Shown here in pieces: positions 5,443-10,538 of a stretch of 10,538 nt of DNA (the stretch's first letter is position 1; each line of letters begins with the position of its first letter). The stretch covers positions 1 to 10,538 of the forward strand of contig URYI01000064.1 in assembly GCA_900552055.1 (NCBI GenBank). The letters are read 5' to 3'. The notes below the pieces were generated by a model. The model was not told the DNA's origin. It searched no databases and saw nothing but the letters and a program-made list of their open reading frames with translations. Source of the DNA: an uncultured Eubacteriales bacterium. Its GTDB lineage: Bacteria; Bacillota; Clostridia; Christensenellales; QALW01. A program made the translations under genes and the position numbers.

Positions 5443-5973
5443 TTATTTTTTACAGTAATCCTCCTTGAATATTGAATAAATAACAGAATCAAATATTTCA
5501 TTATCATAACGTTTATAACCGTTATTAATTGTTAATTCATATATAAAACCGCTTTTTTCAAGGACTGATTTTGACCTTGCATTTTGAGGTGTTGTAAAAG
5601 CGGATAATAAATCAACATTCAATTCTTCAAATGCATAACTAACCATACACTTAACTGCTTCTGTCATATAGCCATTGTTCCAATAATTTTCATTCAAAAG
5701 ATAATTAATCATTTTTGTATAATATTGCCCTCTGTTATTATCCGGATATATTTTGATAAAACCGATAGCCTTCCCGCTTTCTTTTAAAATAACAGCAAAT
5801 ATGCCGTCCGTTTCAATATACGATTTTAAGACATTCAATGAATCTTCCCTGCATGAAGATGGCTTCCAACCGCCGACGATACAGGCTGGGCTGCTCATAA
5901 GTTCATGGAAATCATCTATATCTTCAATGCTCCACTGCCTTAATAATAATCGTTTAGTATCTAAGTACTTCAT
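5443..5973 (-). CDS. GNAT-family N-acetyltransferase (RimJ/RimL-like)
   Basis: A 176-residue cytoplasmic acetyl-CoA-dependent N-acetyltransferase of the Acetyltransf_3 type. It opens MKYLDTKRLLLRQWSIEDID, the usual TERLLLR start of this group. The core strand is AIGFIKIYPDN, followed by YLLNENYWNNGYMTEAVKCM, the helix with the acetyl-CoA pyrophosphate loop (here NNGYMT in place of the common RGxGxA pattern). The C-terminal N..SKSVLEKSGF motif is classic for the family. Members acetylate ribosomal protein N-termini, amino acids or antibiotics; the substrate is not readable. An ATG at 5991 extends the frame by six residues, but GGGGTGG lies 4 bases before the ATG at 5973 and the family normally begins there. 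It follows the methyltransferase by 100 bases with no terminator between, so the two are probably cotranscribed. It is AT-richer than the flanking core genes, which suggests acquisition. Confidence 0.9.
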   Translation of the reverse strand: MKYLDTKRLLLRQWSIEDIDDFHELMSSPACIVGGWKPSSCREDSLNVLKSYIETDGIFAVILKESGKAIGFIKIYPDNNRGQYYTKMINYLLNENYWNNGYMTEAVKCMVSYAFEELNVDLLSAFTTPQNARSKSVLEKSGFIYELTINNGYKRYDNEIFDSVIYSIFKEDYCKK

Positions 5974-6073
5974 ACTGCCACCCCATACCATATATAAAGA
6001 ATTCCCTTGAAATAAAAGAACCTGGGTTTCAAATTAAAAAAATAAGCTGTTTTTTATTCAATTAGATTTTTAC

Positions 6074-6922
6074 TTACATTTTTTCAGCAACTGCAAATAT
6101 TCCTGCTCGTCTGAAGCTACCCATGCCATTAGGCATAACGAATTTATCGTAATAGTCGCAAATTTCGAGAAAATCTTTGTCTGTGCTAATTGCGTTGATT
6201 TTCTCGTGTACACGATCGGCTGCGTTCTGCCGATAAAGATGCAGTAAATAGAGGTGCGTCAAGCTACCAATGCTGCGGCATTCTAGAACATTCATACCAT
6301 TTTTGTTCAAAACATCTCGCAACTCGTCAATGTCATATGCTTTCAATTCGGCAATAGAAGTCAGTTCCCCGCCATCGTCATAGTTGTCTTTGTTGAAATA
6401 ACCAGTTTTCATCATATCCTTTACAGACGGATGGATACGATTCAACTTGGTAAGGCTGTAGTTTAACCATGTGGCTGTCATACAGCTTTTACTGGAAACA
6501 GAAAGTATCACCTTTCTGCCAACTCGACAAATTTCAGAAATTACATTGCCTGCCTTGTGCCCAGAGAAAGAAATTGCACCGTCGAAGCACAAGACCAAAT
6601 CAAATTCGCTTTCCTCAAACATATCAAGACAAGCTGCATCCTGTTTGATAAAACGGATATTGGTCAAGTCTGCGGCTTTGTCTTTCGCTGCCTTTATCAT
6701 TTCATCGGATAAATCTAGATGAACAACATCAAAGCCCATTCGTGCCAACGGGATAGAAAAAGCACCCGTTGCTGCACCTACATCCAGTATTTTGCGAACG
6801 CCGGATAAATAGCATTGAATCGCTTTGAACCTCAAGAGTCGGTTTATCATCTCATCGTCATAATCGACTTCTTCCATTCGGGAAAGTTCATTCCAAAATT
6901 TTTCATAATCGGTCCATTCCAT
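6074..6922 (-). CDS. Class I SAM-dependent methyltransferase
   Basis: A 282-residue cytoplasmic methyltransferase. Motif I is ILDVGAATGAFSIPLA (about residues 45-60, the SAM-binding glycine loop). The acidic residue at the end of strand 2 is Asp70 in VVHLDLSDEMIKAAKDKA. Motif II/III lies in FIKQDAACLDMFEE and FDLVLCFDGAISF (about 92-120). A helical region of about 60 residues between strands 5 and 6 (from WLNYSLTKLNR) and the C-terminal half probably form the substrate lid; the target (small molecule, nucleic acid or protein) cannot be predicted. The start at 6922 has AAGGAG 7-8 bases upstream. An extended -10 promoter lies at 6971-6976. It is the first gene of a probable two-gene unit with the acetyltransferase, inserted between a tRNA terminator and the permease. 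Both are AT-rich and resemble a horizontally acquired cassette. It is not the parent of the fragment at 3-302, whose C-terminal sequence differs. Confidence 0.88.
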   Translation of the reverse strand: MEWTDYEKFWNELSRMEEVDYDDEMINRLLRFKAIQCYLSGVRKILDVGAATGAFSIPLARMGFDVVHLDLSDEMIKAAKDKAADLTNIRFIKQDAACLDMFEESEFDLVLCFDGAISFSGHKAGNVISEICRVGRKVILSVSSKSCMTATWLNYSLTKLNRIHPSVKDMMKTGYFNKDNYDDGGELTSIAELKAYDIDELRDVLNKNGMNVLECRSIGSLTHLYLLHLYRQNAADRVHEKINAISTDKDFLEICDYYDKFVMPNGMGSFRRAGIFAVAEKM

Positions 6923-6970
6923 TTTCCTGCTCCTTTTAGGGGAAATTTCAAGTCGAGACTTTATTTAAGT

Positions 6971-6979
6971 ATTATAACA
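6971..6979 (-). promoter_or_regulatory. Extended -10 promoter of the methyltransferase gene
   Basis: On the minus strand TGTTATAAT, a TG-n-TATAAT extended -10 element, about 50 bases before the ATG. No good -35 is found at 17 bases, which extended -10 promoters tolerate. Confidence 0.6.
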
Positions 6980-7022
6980 TATTGTTCGTGTCTATTGCTT
7001 CTTACTTTTCAAGGACAATTTG

Positions 7023-7067
7023 AAGGAAAAAGGGAAAAAGCCTCAAGAACTTTCATCCTTGAGGCTT
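7023..7067 (-). terminator. Intrinsic terminator of the tRNA-Thr/tRNA-Tyr unit
   Basis: On the minus strand AAAGCCTCAAG (7067-7057) pairs with CTTGAGGCTTT (7047-7037) across a short loop, followed by TTCCCTTTTTCC. It starts two bases after the tRNA-Tyr CCA end. Confidence 0.85.
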
Positions 7068-7068
7068 T

Positions 7069-7153
<85 letters not shown>

Positions 7154-7166
7154 ATATTTTAATTAA

Positions 7167-7242
7167 TGGAGCTGGCGATGGGACTTGAACCCGCAACCTG
7201 CTGATTACAAATCAGCTGCTCTGCCAATTGAGCTACGCCAGC
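7167..7242 (-). tRNA. tRNA-Thr (anticodon TGT)
   Basis: A 76-base tRNA with encoded CCA. The acceptor arms are GCTGGCG and CGCCAGC, the D-arm GCTCAATTGGCAGAGC, the anticodon stem GCTGA/TCAGC with loop TTTGTAA (anticodon TGT at 7209-7207), and the T-arm GCGGGTTCAAGTCCCAT. It is the first gene of the Thr-Tyr pair. Confidence 0.97.
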
Positions 7243-7334
7243 AAGCATCCATTGACAAAGGCATTTAGCCTTTTATGCCGCCATATTACCTTTTTTGAGC
7301 CGCCTTTTTATAACGCGGTGCGAATTACTCTGCA
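7243..7334 (-). other. Precursor leader of the tRNA-Thr/Tyr transcript
   Basis: About 85 transcribed bases lie ahead of the mature tRNA-Thr 5' end. They include a small AAAGGC/GCCTTT hairpin (7273-7257) just before the tRNA. No reading frame is evident. Confidence 0.4.
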
Positions 7335-7363
7335 ATTATATAAGAAAGTTTATGCTTTGTCAA
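7335..7363 (-). promoter_or_regulatory. Perfect consensus promoter of the tRNA pair
   Basis: On the minus strand TTGACA (7363-7358), exactly 17 bases, then TATAAT (7340-7335). Both boxes match the sigma-A consensus in all positions, as expected for a highly expressed stable RNA unit. Confidence 0.92.
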
Positions 7364-7459
7364 TCATTATTTTAGCAAATATTTATTTTTTCACTTTTAA
7401 ATTTAACTCGGTCAGCCAGTACGCTGATTATATAAGGCAAAATTTAATAATTGCAGTTT

Positions 7460-7521
7460 ATGCGGCTCAGACAGAATACAGCCGCCCCCCCTAAGCGGCT
7501 GTATTCTATCTTAGGCCGCAT
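7460..7521. repeat. Long imperfect palindrome with a C7 loop
   Basis: AGAATACAGCCGC (7473-7485) pairs perfectly with GCGGCTGTATTCT (7495-7507). Outside a 6/7-base internal loop, a second stem ATGCGGC/GCCGCAT adds 7 bp. The apical loop region contains a run of seven C residues beginning at the last stem base. No T run follows on either strand, so it is not a standard terminator. It sits between the PHP gene terminator and the tRNA promoter. Confidence 0.55.
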
Positions 7522-7584
7522 CACAAGTCCTCCTCCGCCTCTCCAGCGTTGCTTTTTATAAAATGTTATAAGCTGTACGCCTAT

Positions 7585-7626
7585 TATTTATAAAATGCCC
7601 CGCCGGCTTAAAAGCGGCGGGGCATT
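7585..7626 (-). terminator. Strong terminator of the aminotransferase-PHP operon
   Basis: On the minus strand AATGCCCCGCCG (7626-7615) pairs perfectly with CGGCGGGGCATT (7605-7594) across a 9-base loop, followed by TTATAAATAA. It starts 17 bases after the PHP gene stop. Confidence 0.85.
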
Positions 7627-7643
7627 CATAAATAAATATATTA

Positions 7644-8942
7644 TCAAAGATTTTCAATAAGCTCAGGATTGCGGCCCAGCTTTCCAAAGAACTTGATCCT
7701 TTCGTCCAGGGAACCGTATTTTTTAATGCTGCTTTGGGAAAACATGCCCAATTCTATATCCTTAGTAGCCGCCTGTTCGTGTCCTATAAGCGCCCAGGCT
7801 GAATCCACCAGATTATGATAAGCCGGATTCTGAAGCGCCTTGCATATAAACAGCTGCCTGGGAGAATTTATATCCTCTCCGCTTATCTGGAACAGCGAAT
7901 ATTGTTCGCAGAGCGCGCGCAGTCTCTCAAGCTGCTGGGGAGTATTGCGCGACGGCATATATGTAACCGCTTTAAACCCAAGCTCTGATATAGCCTCAAA
8001 AATCTGGTCAAGATACGAATCCTCAAAAGCCTGAGCACGTTTGTCGCCGGTAACACTGTGCCCCACATCGCCAAGATAAGCGTAAGCGCTTATCGCCCCT
8101 ATCGAATCCGCAAAAGCAACGGCGTCACGAACATCTATGCATTCTTCGTCCGCATCTATATATATACTGCTTAAATCGCTCTTTAAAGCACCCAGAAGGT
8201 CATATTCATAAAAAGGATTGGCTATATCCAAAAGATAACCGCGCAGCTTCTCGCTTACTTCTATTCCCATTGTATCCGTCAAATAATCTATTACTGCCTG
8301 CCCCCGGCCAAAGCGCTCGCACATCTTTTTAGCCAGCGCAAACAACAAATGACGTTCAGTAATGCTTCCTCCTAAATGGCTCATGGAAAGGGGCTGTACA
8401 TCCATTTCAAAATCCAGCTCTAATCCATCATTGCTGAAACGGGTATTTATGCCCTCTACCATTTTAACATTGCGTATGTTGCGCTTATTCCTGCTTTCCT
8501 GCATAAACTCAGCCGCACGCTTAAGCTGGGTATGCGGTATTCCGTGAATTGCCATATAAGCAATGCTGTCCTGGTCCGGATTATTTATTCTTCGGCCGTT
8601 AAGAGGCGTTTTAGAAAAATCCACGCGCATCTCCATGCCCACAGTAATAGGAAGATCCACTATCTTGCCCGCCTCTATAAATTCCTCTGCGCCGCCCACC
8701 GAATCATGATCCATTATTCCGGCCGTGCACAGCCCCGCAGTATAGGCGCGCCAAACTGCCTTAGAGGGGCTGTAAGGAGAAAAGGAGTAAGTAGTGTGAA
8801 TATGATTGTTGATATCCTCGGCTCTGGCCGGTTTCTCCAGGAAGCCATCGTCCATAAGCTTCTTAAGGCCGGTTATGGCCATAAGGCGCTCCTGCTTTGT
8901 CGGAGCGTTAAGCTGTTCGATAAGATAATCTTCGCTTAGCAT
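7644..8942 (-). CDS. PHP-domain protein (metal-dependent hydrolase, possible phosphatase)
   Basis: A 432-residue cytoplasmic protein of the PHP superfamily, which uses a metal cluster to hydrolyse phosphoesters. An N-terminal helical extension (about 1-42) precedes motif I NNHIHTTYSFSPYSP (His47, His49), motif II GIMDHDSVGG (Asp78, His79) and motif III GMEMRV (Glu104). Later come QPLSMSHLGGSITERH, a central helical insert, AYLGDVGHSVTG, VTYMPSRNTPQQL and ISGEDINSPRQLF. In the last motif Asn stands where canonical PHP enzymes have the His of DxH, so this is a diverged subfamily. It is much longer than the usual 260-residue histidinol-phosphatase of the HisJ/HisK type. AGGT precedes the ATG at 8942. 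It follows the aminotransferase gene by 20 bases, shares its promoter, and ends in a strong terminator. The pairing hints at phosphate removal from the aminotransferase product, but this is inference. Confidence 0.9.
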   Translation of the reverse strand: MLSEDYLIEQLNAPTKQERLMAITGLKKLMDDGFLEKPARAEDINNHIHTTYSFSPYSPSKAVWRAYTAGLCTAGIMDHDSVGGAEEFIEAGKIVDLPITVGMEMRVDFSKTPLNGRRINNPDQDSIAYMAIHGIPHTQLKRAAEFMQESRNKRNIRNVKMVEGINTRFSNDGLELDFEMDVQPLSMSHLGGSITERHLLFALAKKMCERFGRGQAVIDYLTDTMGIEVSEKLRGYLLDIANPFYEYDLLGALKSDLSSIYIDADEECIDVRDAVAFADSIGAISAYAYLGDVGHSVTGDKRAQAFEDSYLDQIFEAISELGFKAVTYMPSRNTPQQLERLRALCEQYSLFQISGEDINSPRQLFICKALQNPAYHNLVDSAWALIGHEQAATKDIELGMFSQSSIKKYGSLDERIKFFGKLGRNPELIENL

Positions 8943-8962
8943 AAATTTTTACCTCGTTTCTT

Positions 8963-10021
8963 TTAATTGTTTATAAATAACTCAGCAATACGCAGAAATT
9001 CGTTCATCTGTTCATCTGTTCCTATAGTCACACGGATAAACTTATCTACTCTTTCACCTTCAAAATATCTTACCAGCACTCCATGCTCTCGCAAAAAGGA
9101 ATAAAGTCCCCTTGCATCCTGTCCCGGAGGAGAAATAAATATAAAATTGGCGGCGCTGGGCAGTACACTAAAGCCTAATTCTAAGAGCCGGTTTCTTACA
9201 CGCTCCCTGGTCGCCATAATTTTACGCGATGTCTGATTATAGTATTCCTCATCAGCCAATCCGGCGGCAGCGGCAGCCATAGCGCATCTGTCTACGACAT
9301 AAGAATTAAAGGAGTTTTTAATTCTGTTCAGACCGTCTATAAGTGCTGAGTTCCCCAGACAGTAGCCTACGCGCAGCCCGGCCATGGAATGGGATTTGCT
9401 CAGGGTACGCACAACCAGCAGATTGGGATATTTATTAATCAGCCCGGCAGCACTCTCTCCGCCAAAGGCTATATAAGCCTCGTCCACTATCACAGCCGCT
9501 TTATCAAGATTATATTCCAGCAGCTCTTCTATTTTAACCAGAGGCAAAAATATTCCAGTCGGGGCGTTGGGGTTGGGAAAAATTATCCCTCCGTTGTCCT
9601 TCATATATTTATCTACATCTATTTGAAAATTTTCATCCAGAGGCACAGTCTCATACGCTATACCAAACAGGCGCGCATAAACCGGGTAAAAGCTGTAGGT
9701 TATATCAGGGAACAACACCTTTTTGCTTTTATCAAAAAAGGCCATAAAAGAAAACGCCAGAGCCTCGTCAGAACCGTTAGAGCAGAACACCTGGCTTATA
9801 TCCAGGCCCTCGCGCCGGGCTATGACTTCCTTCAGCTGAATTGCCTCCGGGTCGGGATAAAGCGGACTGTCAGCCAGAGCCGCCTGAGCCGCCTGGGCCG
9901 CCGCCGGCGAAATGGGATAAGGGTTCTCGTTGGTATTTATTTTTATGTATTTTTTATCCCTGGGCTGCTCTCCCGGAGTATATGGGACTATGCTCCTGGC
10001 TTTTTCTGAAAGATAATTCAA
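8963..10021 (-). CDS. hisC: Histidinol-phosphate aminotransferase-like enzyme (class I/II, PLP-dependent)
   Basis: A 352-residue cytoplasmic fold-type I aminotransferase. HisC converts imidazole-acetol phosphate and glutamate to histidinol phosphate in histidine synthesis; relatives act on aromatic amino acids or cobalamin precursors. The N-terminus YLSEKARSIVPYTPGEQP and KINTNENPYPISPAA are HisC hallmarks. NPNAPTG (about 150), DEAYIAF (about 180) and RTLSKSHSMAGLRVGY (PLP lysine about 209, followed by the conserved Arg) are all intact; the end KFIRVTIGTDEQMNEFL is also typical. An ATG at 10054 would add 11 unusual residues and has no ribosome binding site, whereas TTG at 10021 has GAGGT 8 bases before it and starts where the family starts. 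No other his genes are in the window, so histidine synthesis itself is not shown and another aminotransferase role is possible. It is first in an operon with the PHP protein. Confidence 0.88.
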   Translation of the reverse strand: MNYLSEKARSIVPYTPGEQPRDKKYIKINTNENPYPISPAAAQAAQAALADSPLYPDPEAIQLKEVIARREGLDISQVFCSNGSDEALAFSFMAFFDKSKKVLFPDITYSFYPVYARLFGIAYETVPLDENFQIDVDKYMKDNGGIIFPNPNAPTGIFLPLVKIEELLEYNLDKAAVIVDEAYIAFGGESAAGLINKYPNLLVVRTLSKSHSMAGLRVGYCLGNSALIDGLNRIKNSFNSYVVDRCAMAAAAAGLADEEYYNQTSRKIMATRERVRNRLLELGFSVLPSAANFIFISPPGQDARGLYSFLREHGVLVRYFEGERVDKFIRVTIGTDEQMNEFLRIAELFINN

Positions 10022-10062
10022 AATAATACCTCGCTTACTTACGCAAAATCGCAAACATTGTT

Positions 10063-10091
10063 ATTTTATCATACTTGCAAATCAATTACAA
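10063..10091 (-). promoter_or_regulatory. Promoter of the hisC-like/PHP operon
   Basis: On the minus strand TTGTAA (10091-10086), 17 bases, TAAAAT (10068-10063). Transcription would start near 10056, a leader of about 35 bases before the TTG. This position also argues against the ATG at 10054, which would then have almost no leader. Confidence 0.6.
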
Positions 10092-10453
10092 TATCCAATA
10101 AAATTAAAAATTCGTGAACAAGTATTGCCGCTTTCAATTAATTAACTGCTCCGCACATGAAAGCTGGGAGCCTTCCTCGGCCTATTTTTAGGAGCAAGGC
10201 GTATTTTCGCTTATGCCGGCCGCAAATAAAGCCCAACGTCCGCTTTAAGCCTTCTTCCCGTCTTGGCGGCGATAAATATAAAGAGTATCACCCGCTCCGC
10301 AGAATCCGTGTGCAGAGTGAAAAAAATATAATATTAAGTGAGCTTTAAAAAATCAATATAACGCAATGGACACGAAATCCCCAAAACCCTCTTAAAACCG
10401 CGCTTCTTTATTTTTTACACAATTTCCCACCGTTCAAAAAAATCATAATCTAA
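10092..10453. other. Gene-free intergenic region with a second promoter-like site
   Basis: No supported gene is seen; a 63-codon plus-strand frame (10157-10348) has no ribosome binding site and basic, chance-like composition. On the minus strand TTGATT (10356-10351), 17 bases, TATTAT (10333-10328) could start a transcript with a leader of about 300 bases reaching the aminotransferase gene. The GCTCCGCA string occurs twice (near 10148 and 10293). I find no T-box consensus and no recognised riboswitch core. Confidence 0.35.
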
Positions 10454-10483
10454 TTGCCAGCCAGGCTATGGATATGGTAAAAT
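10454..10483 (+). promoter_or_regulatory. Divergent plus-strand promoter pointing out of the window
   Basis: TTGCCA (10454-10459), 18 bases, TAAAAT (10478-10483). A purine-rich ACAGGGGG followed by AAGGGG lies at the window end and could be the ribosome binding site of a gene that starts beyond it. An ATG at 10497 has no such site in front of it and is not called. Confidence 0.45.
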
Positions 10484-10538
10484 AATTGCTGTACCAATGA
10501 ATGATTTGCTGCTTAACCGGACAGGGGGCATAAGGGGC

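Noticed and set aside
9389..10009. Plus-strand frame of 206 codons inside the aminotransferase gene
   Set aside because: It is antisense to a conserved enzyme; its composition is basic and it lacks a ribosome binding site.
10092..10356. Histidine T-box leader before the aminotransferase
   Set aside because: The T-box sequence (a GGTGG..ACCGCG-like motif) and a following terminator were looked for and not found.

Overview
The window looks like a chromosomal segment of a low-to-moderate GC member of the Firmicutes, most likely a gut-type Clostridia lineage. This rests on strong AGGAGG-like ribosome binding sites, sigma-A-type promoters with 17-base spacers, hairpin plus T-run terminators, CCA-encoding tRNA genes and the protein types present. 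I cannot place it to genus. Nearly all intact genes lie on the minus strand, so transcription runs from high to low coordinates.

Region 1-2500 is accessory and visibly decayed. It holds the C-terminal remnant of a methyltransferase (minus strand), the last codons of another truncated gene (plus strand), a frameshifted gene of unknown function (395-917), a cluster of perfect hairpins without genes (951-1360), an intact XRE-type regulator with a C-terminal TPR-like region (1456-2085) and about 350 bases of gene-free DNA. The region stops at a tRNA-Leu(CAG) gene whose 3' side carries three successive minus-strand terminators.

Region 2640-5151 looks like core genome: tRNA-Leu, an SGNH/GDSL hydrolase, and an NCS2 purine permease with its own strong promoter and a leader of about 185 bases. 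The leader can fold but does not match the purine riboswitch.

Region 5203-6980 is an AT-richer two-gene cassette, a SAM-dependent methyltransferase followed by a GNAT acetyltransferase. It has an extended -10 promoter and ends in a terminator; a small broken reading frame follows the acetyltransferase. It lies on the 3' side of a tRNA-Thr(UGU)/tRNA-Tyr(GUA) pair, which is read from a perfect TTGACA/TATAAT promoter.

Region 7460-10091 contains a long imperfect palindrome, then a two-gene operon: a histidinol-phosphate-type aminotransferase (probable TTG start) followed after 20 bases by a PHP-domain protein, ending in a strong terminator. The last ~450 bases hold no recognised gene; a divergent plus-strand promoter near 10454 points out of the window. 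The most interesting points are the unclassified permease leader, the aminotransferase/PHP pairing, and the layered gene fragments and hairpins on the 3' flank of tRNA-Leu.
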